In this document: piece by piece, positions 1 through 27,113 of the stretch
Layout: the number at the start of each line of letters is the position of its first letter
How positions within the stretch are numbered: position 1 is the first letter of the stretch
Origin: Lingula anatina
Taxonomy: Eukaryota > Brachiopoda > Lingulata > Lingulida > Lingulidae
Assembly (NCBI RefSeq): GCF_001039355.2
Contig: NW_019774280.1
Coordinates: forward strand, 403,394 to 447,862
DNA length: 44,469 bases
Direction of reading: 5' to 3'
The notes under the pieces: model-generated
Seen by the model: the letters and a program-made list of their open reading frames with translations, nothing else
The model's database searches: none
Told to the model about the DNA's origin: nothing
Program-made: the position numbers and the translations under genes

Positions 1-1416
1 CAGCAAGTTTTCTACTGGATCTAAATCTAGCAGTTCGACAGTTAGTTTTCATTTATCTCCATCTCTAAAATGGAATGGAGGTGAAGAAAGCTTTTCTTCG
101 ACTTAAGAATTTTTCAAGCACGAGTTTATAGATAGAAAATTTCGCTAATGTATTTTTTTTGTTGATGGTTAAGTGAAAAGTGTCGAAAATCACTTGAGAA
201 ATTTTAAGCTTTATATATATAAAGGTCTAACGTTCACTATGTGCCTTTAAATTGCCACACAGTGTATATTTACGTCAATTTAAAACGCTGTAGTGGAGAA
301 CTTGCGTGAATTCCTGAATCAGATGTGTTTACATTTTAATGACGCGCCGTGCGCACTGGTTAATGTAACATTACAGCCAGAGATCAGGCCAATTCTTAAA
401 ATAAAAAAGACACGAAGAAAGAGACAACTATTGTTAAGCTTATTGGTTTGGTGGAGTATAAGTTGTGACAATCTGAGTTAGCAATCTGCTCAATGACAAA
501 ACTATAAGAACCCTGTTTGGTTCCGCTAGAAAACTGTAAGTACGCAATTCGATGACTCAGCAAAGGAGTTCTACTTATAATGCATAAATATGTGATACCG
601 TAAGAAAACCAATTTGCATTCATTCAATGCATTAAAAAAAAAAAAAAAAAAAACTCCAACCCCAGCTTTGCCAGTACTACAATATATTCAATGCCCAGAC
701 CGAATAGGTATGTAATTTACCATGTCGATAGAATCAGTACCTGAAAACAATATGAATTCGCAGTAAAATTGGTGGGTGAAATAAGCTGGTAAACAAAATC
801 AGTAATAGATCGCTTTAAGGCTCTATGGTTATCTTGCTTTTAATTCCAGCACGGAAAAGGGTCCTAGAAAGAGAGGCGCTAAAATTTTCCACAAGCATAC
901 GTGTGCCTACGTGACTATTGCGAGTCTTTTCCCGCTTTAGAATTGCTTCTGTTTAAGACGTGGCTCCCGAGGATAAAAAGCATTTTCCGCCGTTGTAAAA
1001 CTTTCTTGATGAAATAAGCACCGATTATAGCCCGAATGCAATGCTTTATGTTTTGTAGCGTTTTTTCGGTTCCTTACAACAATTACTTATAGTATGTTAT
1101 TCATATATTGAACTCGATATGATATATGGTATCTGTTATTCAATCTTTTCATCAAAGCTCAAAATGTTTTAATGTGTTGTTGAGAAGAAATTTCAGCACA
1201 AAATAAGCCTGACTTATCATGATTGCTGACATCTCTTTAACGAACACTCTTGTGCACTAACTCAAAGTCAACTACGTCCTTATCTTACGGAAAAGAAAAT
1301 TCATGAAAACAAAGGCGGATAGCCGACGTCTTTCAAACGACCTTGATCCTGGAGGGCCTCAATGCGTACGTGCTCCCACTACGCGAGCCACAGCTTCAAC
1401 ACAAGGGCCCAGACAG
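1..1416. other. Upstream intergenic DNA, no gene seen
   Basis: AT-rich sequence 5' of hemerythrin. No open frame here looks like a protein; the longest are short and of low complexity. It holds an A run near 632-651 and a cluster of ACGTG cores (899, 909, 958 and 1368) discussed as a finding. Proximal control elements of the hemerythrin gene probably lie in its last few hundred bases. Confidence 0.6.
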
Positions 1417-1423
1417 TATAAAA
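1417..1423 (+). promoter_or_regulatory. TATA box of the hemerythrin gene
   Basis: TATAAAA in a locally GC-richer context, 129 bases before the start codon. A start site about 30 bases downstream (1445-1465, where TTCAGTG at 1459 resembles an initiator) would give a 5' UTR of roughly 80-100 bases with no upstream ATG. Position and match are seen; the transcription start itself is inferred. Confidence 0.65.
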
Positions 1424-1545
1424 ACCGGCCACAAGAACTTTTTAGTCTAAATTTCATTTCAGTGCTCGGGTTCAGAGAAACTCAGTGCTTTCGTAAGGCT
1501 TTTGTAACTTCTCAGAGATATTTTTCTCTACCCCTTACCTAAATC

Positions 1546-2162
1546 ATGGGTTTCGATATTCCTGAACCATACAAATGGGACGAGTCCTTCAGGGTTTTCG
1601 TGAGTATTTTTCAAAATCATCTTTAAAAAATAATTTAGCATTATGGAATTTTAAGACATCTTACTTCATTTCCATATACATGTATTTGTAGTAAAACAAG
1701 TAAGATTAAAGGAATGACGTTTTTTTTTCGAATAATGTGAGAAAACACCTTTTTTATAATGATGTATTTGAATGTTTGGCGGATCTTGATAAAACTTTTT
1801 TTCGTGCTAGATGAGATCTATTTTGAAAATGACGCAGTGATCATTAACTTATGCGTCCATTTATAATTTGTAGTATATGCATTATAGAGTGAAGAGAAAT
1901 GATTGCCACACAGAACTTGGGACATATTAGTCCTTTCTTTTATTACAAAATGAATATTTACATTTGATGTATGCATGTAAATTATAATTGACTTCTTTTT
2001 GATGAATTTATCGATTATATTCCTTTCAGTACGAAAACCTGGACGCGGAACACAGGGCTATCTTTGATGGGATCTTTGCGTGTGATAAAAACAGGGGCGA
2101 CGCCGCTGCGCTGCAAAGTCTCATTAAAGTTTGCAAGGATCATTTCGCTGATGAAGAGGTAC

Positions 2163-2204
<42 letters not shown>

Positions 2205-3807
2205 ACCTCTTGTCCTTCCTATAAGCTATATGCGCTCTGAAATCAAAATGCACTCGATTTTTTTTTAAATATAAAATAAGCATTTAACTGAAAAGAAGCA
2301 CTTCTGTATGCACAACAGTTTTTCATTATATTTTGATCTATCACTGGCTCTTATTATTACCCAAAACTGTGCAGTGTGGGTGATTTCATATAAAAGTGAA
2401 CATTTGAGTCTCGTCAATGAAACGCGCATTTTGCACAATATATTTGTGTAATTTGAACCTTCGACTTATTAACGCTATTTTACCCTCCAATGTGGAAAGA
2501 AATCAACGAAAATTAAATAGTGATATAAAACAACTGATGTGAAGTGATTCAAATGTTGACTTTTTTGTGGAAAGACCCCCAGGTACATGTACAGGTACAC
2601 ATTCTTGTTTCTATAAAAGACTCCCAAAGATAAATGCACCACTTCTACTAGTTTCTTATACCACTAAAATAAAGGCAATATGCCTTTCTTTCAGCCAATA
2701 TAGTTTTAAAACTATGGATGTATATTTGCTCGCGCAAATGCATACTAATTCAAATGAAACCTCCGAGGGATATTTATAGCACAGAAAGAAAGCAGGAAAA
2801 TTTATTCATATTTCATCCAGGAAATATGAAACCATGGCCTTTTGGACTTCTTTAATTATTATATAAGTTACCTTTTTTTAAATATGCAATAACATTTGGT
2901 CGTGCTTTGTGGCAAAAAATTATTTTAAATGCATATTGAAGGGTAACAATGGCGTTATCATCACTGTATCTGTACCGTAAATGACCGTCACTTTTACACT
3001 GTTCTCTTTCAGGGCATGATGGCGAAATCAACAAAGTATGGCGACTTGGCTGCACATAAGCAAAAACACGACAAGTTTATTGCAGATATATCTAAGCTCT
3101 CTTGTCCTCTCAACGATGACCAGATTCACTTCGCCAAAGACTGGTAAGTTTTTTCTTGATCGTCTTGCATTCATAAGCACGTGTAAATTGAACCATTTTA
3201 TAACCAAACTACACTGTATGACGTCATCAGACGACCATCTTATATTTAAGGAATTCAAGCTCGAACTAGATTTGTTACGTCATGTGTTGAGCGTTAAGAA
3301 CAACGTGTCAACTCATTTAGACCATTTGCAATCCAAGATAGTTATCAAAATGGCTTTCTACTCTGTTAGACCGCCGACCGTGGTTCAGTTTTCCCTCAAG
3401 TATGGTTGTTGGGAAGGAACCATTTCATGAAATTCGATTAAATGTACTAGAAAAGAAAGCCAGGCAAGAAAGCGCAACATTAAAAGAAATCCGGATGGAC
3501 GATCTATTTCTCACGTGCTTTTAAATAAGCAGATCTATTTTTGGTTTAAATATAAAAAAACCCCTTTATATGAAGACGTAGGTTTATGTTTCAATATTAT
3601 ATCGTAGAAGATATTTTTCTAACTGAAACGGGGATTGAAAGTGCAAGATCAAATGGAACAAACGAGGTATGATGTAGAGAGAAAAAATGTTCGAAATGAT
3701 TATATTTTTATGTAATTTATCACAGTGATACAATTTTGTTTTTCGTTTTTAATAGGTTAGTTCAGCACATCAAGGGAACCGATTTCGAATACAAAGAAAA
3801 GCTGTAA
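1546..3807 (+). CDS. Hemerythrin / myohemerythrin-like oxygen-binding protein, 4 coding exons
   Basis: Coding exons 1546-1599, 2030-2158, 3013-3143 and 3756-3807, all with GT-AG introns (donors GTGAGT, GTACGT, GTAAGT), join to 121 residues starting MGFDIPEPYKWDESF and ending EYKEKL. That is the usual length of a single-domain hemerythrin (about 113-120 aa). The fold is a four-helix bundle with a non-haem di-iron centre that binds O2 reversibly. All seven expected ligands are present: His26, His56, Glu60 (HFADE motif), His76, His80, His109 and Asp114. No signal peptide is seen, so the product is likely cytoplasmic (muscle or coelomocyte type). Whether it is the monomeric myo-form or an oligomeric circulating form cannot be told from sequence alone. 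The ATG is the first after the TATA box and sits in ATCATGG. The gene converges on RUNDC3. Hemerythrins also bind metals and act in immunity in some worms. Confidence 0.95.
2163..2198. repeat. (CT)n microsatellite at start of hemerythrin intron 2
   Basis: An almost pure CT tract beginning within five bases of the exon 2 donor GTACGT. It is intronic and probably length-polymorphic. Confidence 0.9.
2638..2720 (+). repeat. Degenerate copy of interspersed repeat family C
   Basis: Starts with CACTTCTACTAGTTTCTTAT, the same block found at 35774 (+) and, reversed, at 25586-25617. It lies in hemerythrin intron 2. Only the first 30-40 bases match well. Confidence 0.5.
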
Positions 3808-4621
3808 GAAAACCGCCTTTGGACAGACTCCAAATGTGTGCCTCCTTTTCGGGTCGATGAACGAAAGTCAATTCTACAAGTTGCGCACTGAAATGAGACT
3901 TTTCTGTGGAGATTTCAATAGATACTGGGGAATTGTTAACTAGTTTTGGTGTTTTTGTGAAACAAAGGGATGCGGTGCCATCGTTGCTTTTTGCTTTGTT
4001 ATTCAATGAAGCACGTTCTTATTCCCAAATTATCATCTGTGGGATATCGCCTATTTCTTTTGTTTTTCATACGCTAATCTATGGTTTTGTTAACTTTCCT
4101 ATATAGGAAATCTCAGATGTATTTACTTTTGTATTATCATAAATGAAGACAAATCTGATGTGTATTATACAATATTTGGGCCAAATCTGTTGTTAGAATT
4201 AAGGTGCTCTAAATATTTACCCGAATCCGAATCTTCAAAACATACGGGCATCGGGACAGCTTTTAATATGACTATCAACGTTTTATCTTTTTATTTCAAA
4301 AAATGAATCTCTCGTGTATTTCTTAAAGTATTAATCATTTCAGCACGTGAATTTACTTCACTTAGATGCACATTTTCGGATGCACATCTTTGTCTTTCAT
4401 AACATTTAGTTAAAATTATCACTTTTAATTATGCACAGTAATTCACTCTACCTTGGCACTCAAAAGCAAGCTTGACAATTGTAAAGTTTAACGCCAGCTG
4501 CAGCAAATGCTACATAATCAGTTGTTAAAACCATAGTAATTCAACTTAGCATTTAAAAGGCACACAGTGTAGTATTTCTTGTATTTTTTCATGAATAATT
4601 AAGTAATAAAAAGAAAATAAA
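3808..4621 (+). other. Presumed 3' UTR of hemerythrin with poly(A) signals
   Basis: No coding potential follows the stop at 3805-3807. AATAAA occurs at 4605-4610 and again at 4616-4621, followed by a T-rich stretch (about 4630-4655), the usual layout of a cleavage site. This gives a 3' UTR of about 0.8 kb. The tandem signals are seen; their use is inferred. Confidence 0.5.
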
Positions 4622-5180
4622 ACGAGCTACCTTTTCCTCCGTTTTCGTTTTTTATCGCCCGTTTCTGGTCAGCTGCTTGTTCATCACGTGATTCAGACAC
4701 GTCAATACAGTGAAATGGTTGAGAGAGCTCTCGTTCGAAATTTAGTTTAAATTTGCATGTTCAAGCGTCTCTCATTTTTGCGAGTCTCATTATTACACAC
4801 TCATTCATTATACAGAGTCATTTTAGTGTAGTCTTTTGCTTGTCCATGCCTGTCTATAAAGATTAACCAATTGTGGTTACATTTTCCTTTCTCAGATACA
4901 ACAAAGGCCACGTACGTTAGGCTACTTAAAATATATTATTCGACTGCAAGCCAAATGAACTCATGCAAGCGCATTACTAAAGTGTGCCTTATAATGAGCA
5001 CAAAAACGAAACAGTTGCCACAACGTAAACATAATCTGTTTGCAATCGGCGCAAAAAAAGTTTAGGCAGCACACATATGGTTGGAAGACGCTTTCCGCCT
5101 CGCCACCAGTTATGAAACACTAGATTTTCTGTTTCCCGCCAATGTGCCGCAACTCTCGTCCTAGGGTCCGAAATGGACTT

Positions 5181-5300
5181 ACATGTAGAATATTCCATTG
5201 CCACATTCTACATGTATGGAGAATATTCTTCATTGCGGTAGATGTGCCAGCGCAATCATTGCGATAGATGTGCCAGAACATTGCGCTGGCACATCTACCG
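5181..5300. repeat. Pair of adjacent inverted repeats
   Basis: Arms 5181-5191 and 5205-5215 are perfect 11-bp complements around a 13-base loop. Arms 5236-5256 and 5280-5300 are perfect 21-bp complements around a 23-base spacer, and the spacer itself repeats part of the arm (GATAGATGTGCCAG against GGTAGATGTGCCAG). Two GAATATTC palindromes (around 5189-5196 and 5221-5228) sit beside them. It may be a MITE remnant or a structured non-coding element. Confidence 0.7.
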
Positions 5301-6314
5301 TAGGGAGAGTTACGATTGTCACTTCAATTTACTGATTACTCTTTACCTGCCTGTTCAAGCAAAACAAAAGTAAAAAACCCAGCAAATATTGTTATCTGTT
5401 ATATCTGCGCTATACATGTCATAACAAAATCTTTGATGAATGAAACGATTTATTTACCTTGGCCAAGTGAAGCCGGTTTGTTTTGATAATCATCTAAACA
5501 CTGAGTCCAACTTTACAAATAGAAACACTGAAAAGGCTTTGAGCATGACACCGAATATTTATTGACAATTCTATTCATTCAGGGTCTGAATATAAAGCAA
5601 AAAATAAATATTCAGAAAAACAAATAAGTACTAATTAACTTTTTGATTGAAAAAAAAAAAAAAAAAAAAAAAAACAATATCACATTTCAATATAATCTCT
5701 TATTAGAACATTATCTAAGTAACTCTGCCGAATCTCTGATTGCAACTGCAAAGTGAATTTATAATTTATACAAATGAAAAGAAAAATAATTACCATGCGA
5801 TCAACATTACAGAAGCCCTGACCAGTTATGGTTAATAAAAATATATTTTACAACAAAATAAAGTATGGCAATGACTTCATCATTTCAATGGGGGAAAATG
5901 TGAATTTTACAAATGCTGTATTTTGAAGTATAATTTCTGGAAATCAGAACATTCCTATTGAGTGGTAGCAACAAAACTGAAAGCAAGCTACTCTACAGTT
6001 CTATTCTATTTAGTTAAAGCACCCCAAAAAGCTATATAGAAATACAATATTTTGTGATCATAACATTATGTATATCAATGGTTGATAATGTATATTTTGC
6101 CCATTGAATAGTTTTAGTCATTACTGTACTATATTGATAAAGACATCTTTTTTAACATCAATTACATCTCACATCAACTGTGTTTTTTTTTAAACTGATA
6201 ATCGTTGAACATCACAGTGACTGTGAAATCTTTAACTTAAGGCAGAAGACTAGATATTGATACTTGATATATAAAGCAGAAACTATGAGCTAACTATAAG
6301 TTTGGGTATATATA

Positions 6315-6339
6315 CGTGTGTGTGTGTGTGTGTGTGTGT
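6315..6339. repeat. (TG)n microsatellite
   Basis: About 12 uninterrupted TG units in intergenic DNA. Confidence 0.9.
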
Positions 6340-7722
6340 TGGATATCAAGTCTGGTGCTGGGAAAAATCAAGATATCCCCCAAAGAATACAATGCACCTT
6401 GGACCTTTATAGAAATATGGGTGAACGTTGTAAAAACTGAAATTCCTGAAATGCAGCTTGCCATTTTTCATTGCATCTGTACCATAACATTTTAAGAAAA
6501 AATTATTTAAAATGAAAACTGAAAATTCTGAAATCAGGCAAAATCTTGAAAACATTAACCAATGTAGAAAAAACGATCTTAAAAATTTTTGTGACTTTTT
6601 TCTTTATCATCAAAATATTTCCTTATGTAACCATTGAGAAAATCATTAGCTATTAAAAAAAAAATTTTTTTTTTTCCTTTTTAAGAGAGGCTTAATGCTC
6701 ATTGTGTCTTTTAAATAATTCAAGTAATGTAACCTTTTGTTATATTGACTTTTTTAACCATACCAAAAAAAGAAATTTGAATCTTAAATGCAGTAGGAAA
6801 TTAGAAGTTTACATAAACATGAATGTATTATAATGTGAGTTCTAATATTGCCATTACTGCTCATAAAAGTCTTCTCTCACAAGGAGTATTTTCATAAATC
6901 AATTTTTTTCTGAAATAATTCCACAGTGAGTTTTACACAGCATATTGCAGTTGAAAAATATTGCCACTGCAATTCATCAAATATATTTGATATGTATATT
7001 ATAATTGACATGGTTTAAAAGTATTGGATACTCTGCTAGATCTGCTATCACTACAGCACCCAGAATGTCTAGACCCCTAGTTAAAAGTAGAACAACTAGA
7101 AGATGGGGAATCACCATACAACTAGAAAACCACTCCCAGAGCACAGATCTCCACCAAGACAGCTCAATCCTGTATTTATGGATCACAACCAAAATGTAAT
7201 TAATTCTAAGTTAACCCTTAGTTAATCTGACTTATCCTGAAAATTTGATCAAAATCTACCGATAAGTTTAGTTTAGGCTATTATGTAACAAACCAACAAA
7301 GTTTAAAATACCTAGAGTATGATTCTACTCCCAGGTGACAGACTCTTTAAGTAAATAAATGGAAAAAAAAGGAAAAATACACAATCTAATTAAGAAATGT
7401 AAGTTATGAAAGGAGACAGTCAATAAGATTGTGGCTGGCCCAAAGTTCTCTTCTATAAATTGCATTTTCTTGTTTCTCAAATGCGCCTTACAGAAAGAAA
7501 ACATAATTTCTGCTCAAAATTGCATTTTATACAAGAACTGAAATGCGTGGAATGCTTGAAATTGTTCATTAGACTCCTCCAAATGAAGAAAAAGTTGGTC
7601 CTAAAATTTGTTCTTTTGAGAGTCTAGACCTCACCAGCATGAAAAGGGCTGTGGGGCAGTACTTGTAATTTTAGCAAAATTTCTGTGTGGAATATTCTTT
7701 CTAATGCCAATATCTCACATAT

Positions 7723-8108
7723 TTTATTACTTATACCAAAGTGTACACATATATCTTAATTTCTACAATTCAAATTTGGTTTCATCTTATCCTTGTATCA
7801 CAGTAATCCTGTTGTCGGATCTTGAACACAAACAAACACACAAAAAAAAGAAATAATGCTGTTTATGTAGAATACAATATATTATATAAATGAAAGAGAA
7901 TAGACCAGAAGCCCTAAAAAGCACCATATTTGCGATCTCCTTGTAAACAAAACTACATGAGGACATTGCCAGAAGACAGAGCAATTGTACTGCAGTGAAT
8001 GGTTGTCATACATGTACATATAACCACAAAACACTAATACTGTCATTTCATGGGAAGCATCCTTTCATGGTGGGAAATACATACTCATTTTGTAAACTGA
8101 ACCATAAA
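7723..8108 (-). other. Possible 3' UTR and poly(A) signal of RUNDC3
   Basis: The minus-strand AATAAA at 7723-7728 is the nearest canonical signal seen after the stop codon at 8109-8111. It would give a 3' UTR of about 0.4 kb. Other hexamers farther on cannot be excluded. Confidence 0.25.
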
Positions 8109-23106
<14,998 letters not shown>

Positions 23107-23575
23107 TATGTTTAGTCCGTGTTTTCAAAAATTCGCAGGATCATAACCTTTTTTCAGCAGAAAAATAAATCAGCTGCCTCCAGGTCAAAGGGCGCCGCCA
23201 TACTGTTAGTCTCCATTCCAAACAAAAAGAGATTTTTGCAAAGAAACAAAGTCAGCGAAAAAAAGCAACTATTAGTACACGAGAAATCAAAATCAGATAT
23301 GAAATTTATTTTGATGGTGTTTTAATATTGCTCACTTCATATTCTATGCATATTTTTGTGATATTCGAGATTAACTAGGTGAATGTGATCTGAAGGTCAC
23401 GGGGCCACTGAGGTCGCATAAAGTACCCGGATGAATCACAAGGAAGGCGCTTCGACAGGGCTTGTGAACAGCCAGTGCCGAAACTTTGAGTGAATTATCA
23501 TATATTAAAATAGTAGAAACATTAGAAATGTTACCTTGTACGAAGAAACATTGAAAAAGAGAGAGGAGTCGAAAG
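23107..23575. promoter_or_regulatory. Candidate divergent promoter region, RUNDC3 (-) / SPOP (+)
   Basis: Lies just 5' of the RUNDC3 start codon. On the minus strand it holds ATGGCGGCGCC (23191-23201), like YY1-type sites, and two small upstream ORFs (23201-23154, 15 codons; 23144-23112, 10 codons). On the plus strand AAAG/GTAAGAAC at 23572-23583 is a strong donor that could end a non-coding first exon of SPOP, whose next exon begins at 33076. No TATA box is seen. Start sites are not determined. Confidence 0.35.
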
Positions 23576-25147
23576 GTAAGAACGAAACGTAAAACATAAG
23601 CCGCATTATAGAAACTTGCCCCTGATTGATTCGCGACTTTCTGTTTGGGGATATTTCTCTCTCTCTCTCTCTCGACTCAAATCTGTGCTAATAAACATAC
23701 CATTTACATATGTTACTTTATGAAATATTTCACCAGTGTATCTTATTCAGACTTAAAATTACATGAAGCATGGTGCATACGTTGAAATGTAACAACCGCG
23801 AAGCCAGCTTGTCGTGTTCGTGTAGGGACACCGACGCAACACTGGTCCATCCTTTCCCATAAAATATTACAATTCTCGCCAAGCCCTAGAAATAAAATTG
23901 TTATCGAGGAGTTTTAAATCCAGCATTGTATGTATGCATTAAACTTGCACTACTGATTGATTTTTGAAAACTATTTTGTAGTGGAATTCGGGGAACTTTA
24001 CAATTTCAATATGCGCCTTACCAATAATATTTCTTTACTGTTTTGGTGATTGATTTGATGCTGTACAATATGATATATTTGGTTACTTAATGTCACTCTT
24101 TTGATATGGTAAAAACTTGTGGTATTTTTAAGTTAGACCTTAGGTTTCAAAAGAAGGAAGCTTTAATTACATCACCATAATGAGATGTGGGTGAACTCAC
24201 AGCTAATGTGGTAAGCCTCAATCATTATATATATAAATAATGAAATGTAACATATTGGAAAATCTTTACAGGTAAATCTAAACTCTATTTAGGGAAGCCC
24301 TAGTTATATACTTTCAATAGTATGTATTTTAATGATTTGAAGTCAACCGTCATTCTTTATTTTTTGAGCATTCCTTTTTGGTTATGACCATAAGAATAGT
24401 GAAGAAGGTAATTGTAGATTAAACTCTGATTCATGACTTGTAATGTGCTTTTTTCAATCTCAGTAGTTACATATGGCAATAATGAAACATTTGCTAAACA
24501 GATTTTTGGACAAGTCATTGAATAAATAATCTTTTTCCTAAATACAATATTTTTAATACAAGTCAGAGTATGGAAGTGTGACCACGAAGTGATAGATTCA
24601 TGCCATGCCAAACTGTGTCAGCATGAGCCCTGGAGTATACTCGATGATAAGGAATTCTGTCTAAAGGTATTGGGAATAGTCTGTTTAATATGACAAACTG
24701 ACTGATCTCACAATGCATTGATATATTTTTCTAAAGGCAAGAATGGACAAGGATCGTAGATGCTTCCTTGTATTTATATAACCATGAGGATATTTACTGC
24801 AGTTTTATTTTAAGGTTTTTAAACTATGGAACATTTGAAGGTCACTTGTATTTTTAACAGCTGTTCATTTGTTTTCCATTGAGTGATGGTCTTGATACAA
24901 AAAGTGAATTTTCTCATGAAACATATAGGATGTGGTAAAGGGTGTCTTGGCTATAAATTTAAAAAAGGTAACAAGGTGAAAAGATTGTTGCATAGGCCAG
25001 TGCAGCTGTATCGTTGAATAATTGAAAAAAAAGCAGCTTTTGATGCTTATCATTATTCTGCAGTGAGTCTTTTAAAGATGCATACAAAGTCAATTTTTTG
25101 TCACAAAAACCACCCAAATGCCAGCATATAGTTTCAAGTAGTATAAC

Positions 25148-25355
25148 TAAGACCCCATTTCCAGAGATAAGATCGATCCAACTAGATCAACCTAACTCTT
25201 TGGGAGTTCACGCTAAGTAGCTATCAGCCGAGCAGGCACAAAAGTTAATTACCCCCTTACAGCTTCTAGTAGGCGGGACGGACATTATCTGACAGTAATC
25301 TAGTGAGACGCCCCACGGGATAGATCGATCTAAAATCTATGGGAATGCGCCCTAA
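25148..25355. mobile_element. MITE-like element, family A, copy 1
   Basis: Ends TAAGACCCCATTT and GCGCCCTAA are imperfect inverted repeats. Internal arms hold AGATCGATC...CC, and TTAATTACCCCCTTACAGCT plus GGCGGGAC are shared with the copy at 34854-35085. No coding capacity. Confidence 0.7.
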
Positions 25356-25365
25356 GAGATGAGAT

Positions 25366-25622
25366 CTGAGAATTATCAAAATGCATTGCTTAATTTTATC
25401 CGAAAATGATGTTCGAATGGATTTTGCTGCTAGCATGCTATGCTGTATGTCAATGGGGCAGAAAAGTAGGTCACGAAAGTAGGTTAAATTTACAACCAAA
25501 AATTTAAAGAATGGAGCAGTCTAAAGCTCTTTTACGTCTGATCGAGTGATCTATTCAGTTTATCCCTTGGCATGGCAAATTTATTTGAGTCGTATAAGAA
25601 ACTAGTAGAAGTGGTTTACATT
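25366..25622 (-). repeat. Interspersed repeat family C, reverse copy
   Basis: The reverse strand reads CACTTCTACTAGTTTCTTAT then ACGACTCAAAT, later AATTTTTGGTTGTAAATT, matching 35774-35935 in the same order. The left limit is uncertain. Confidence 0.65.
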
Positions 25623-25689
25623 TAATTTATGGGAATCCACGGTTTGTATGTACCTTTGAAATAATTTGCTTGTTTAATCCCTGCAGTTA

Positions 25690-25795
25690 ATCTATTCAGT
25701 GTCTATTAGGGGATTAGATGGCAAGCTTTTAAGTAGGTCCCCATATTTCATCCGCTGACTCGTTGGTCCTCTGTTGTGAATATCGCCAATGGCAG
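25690..25795. mobile_element. Truncated MITE-like element, family B
   Basis: Contains GGGGATTAGATGGCAAGCTT, also present inside the element at 25996-26172, and ends with an arm similar to 27047-27110 (CTGTTGTGAAT). No left arm is found. Confidence 0.5.
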
Positions 25796-25995
25796 TGAGC
25801 GAATGGGACAACAAAGGCTGCTAGATTTATTACCTAAAATAAAAAACGTGGTTGTGATATAATTGAGCAGCTAGTTCAAAGGATTTCTGAGAGAGCCTTA
25901 CCTAGCATACCTGAAAATTCAACTTCAGTTCCAAGTAAGACCTCATTTCAATTGTTTTCCTGTTAAGTGTGTGAATACACATGCATCCTGATGTC

Positions 25996-26172
25996 TTAGG
26001 CCCCATTCAGAATAGGGGACTAACTTGTCCGAGGATCAAATATGGCCGACCCACCTGAATACTTCCCCTCAGAGAATCTATTCAGAGTCTGTTAGGGGAT
26101 TAGATGGCAAGCTTTGTGGTGGGTCGTATTTGACCCTCGGAGTAGTTAGTCTCTTATTCTAAATGTGGCCTT
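25996..26172. mobile_element. MITE-like element, family B, complete copy
   Basis: Long imperfect inverted repeat: GGCCCCATTCAGAATAGGGG-ACTAACT at left against AGTTAGTCTCTTATTCTAAA-TGTGGCC at right, continuing inward through GAGGATCAAATA / TATTTGACCCTC. About 177 bp, no ORF. Confidence 0.75.
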
Positions 26173-26765
26173 TGCCACTATGTTGCCCTTTCTTTGAACC
26201 ATGTGTCCATTAGGTAGTTCATCATGTTGACAGTAACATCTGAAAGCTGGAGGTATCACTTATATATAGAGAGAGAGAAGAGGGAAAAGGTGATTTATTA
26301 TTCTGCTTTATATTGTAAAACATATTCATATACACAAGCATTGAAACAAAATTAGAAAGAAATAAGTTATCAATGGATGGATGTAAGATTGCCAAAAACA
26401 AAGTGATACAAAAGATGTTTCCATTTGTTTTCAGCTATGTTTAAATATGAGTAAAACTGTGGGCTTTTTAAATGGAAAGCATAAAGGTTTGAGACCACAA
26501 AAGACCTCTCATGTTCTTTTTGTCAGTGAATAGCAGAAAATGCCAGCAGTACGAGGAATAGAATTAGTCATGATGAATGAGAGCAATCCCATGATAAACA
26601 GAAACCATTATGAAAGTGATTTTGCTTGTTTGTTGAGATAAATGGAGTTGTCTTCCTGCAGCAGTACAGTAACTTGGGCTACATCTTGGTAGCTGTGTTT
26701 CAGAATGTTTTAGGTGTTAATGCTTGGTAGATGGCTTCATTAACATTTTGGTGTGGTTGAGCACA

Positions 26766-27113
26766 AAGGCCACGTTCACAACAGCGGACTTACAGGTCCT
26801 GGGAGCAAATATGACTGACCCACTTCTGGGGTAGCGCTAACACTCGCCAATTTAGCCAAATGCTATTTGACTTAAATTGGCTAAAGAAAAAGGGCTTGAC
26901 ATGTTTTAGCCAAGTTATAACCATTTTGATAACAAATTGACAAAAATGTGGTGATTTGGCTAACTTAGCGAAAAAAAAAATTGCTAGCGCTTCCCCAGCA
27001 CTTGAATGTTTGTCTCATAATCTCCGCGGATTGTTAGGTGGATTTTTAAGTGGGTCGCCTTATTTGATCCATGGATCTGTTACTTCGCTGTTGTGGATTC
27101 AACCAAGGGTTTA
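26766..27113. mobile_element. MITE-like element, family B, interrupted by another element
   Basis: Outer arms: left GTTCACAACAGCGGACTTAC and right, reversed, ATCCACAACAGCGAAGTAAC, then AGCAAATATGACTGACCCAC against its right-side counterpart. The middle is split by the 173-bp element at 26826-26998. Confidence 0.75.
26826..26998. mobile_element. 173-bp TIR element nested inside a family B MITE
   Basis: Termini CTGGGGTAGCGCTAAC and, reversed, CTGGGGAAGCGCTAGC are inverted repeats; inner arms share TTAGCCAAAT. Flanked by the perfect 5-bp direct repeat CACTT (26821-26825 and 26999-27003). No coding capacity. Confidence 0.8.

Larger units (their letters stand above)
4622..7722. other. Intergenic DNA between hemerythrin and RUNDC3 3' ends
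   Basis: No gene is recognised. It contains two hairpin-forming inverted repeats (5181-5215 and 5236-5300), a run of about 24 A (5650-5674) and a (TG)n tract (6315-6339). Part of the right side may belong to a longer RUNDC3 3' UTR; further minus-strand AATAAA hexamers occur, for example at 5558-5563. Confidence 0.55.

Noticed and set aside
3038-3430. 130-residue plus-strand ORF overlapping hemerythrin exon 3
   Set aside because: It is in another frame than the conserved hemerythrin exon, ends in the intron and has no family features.
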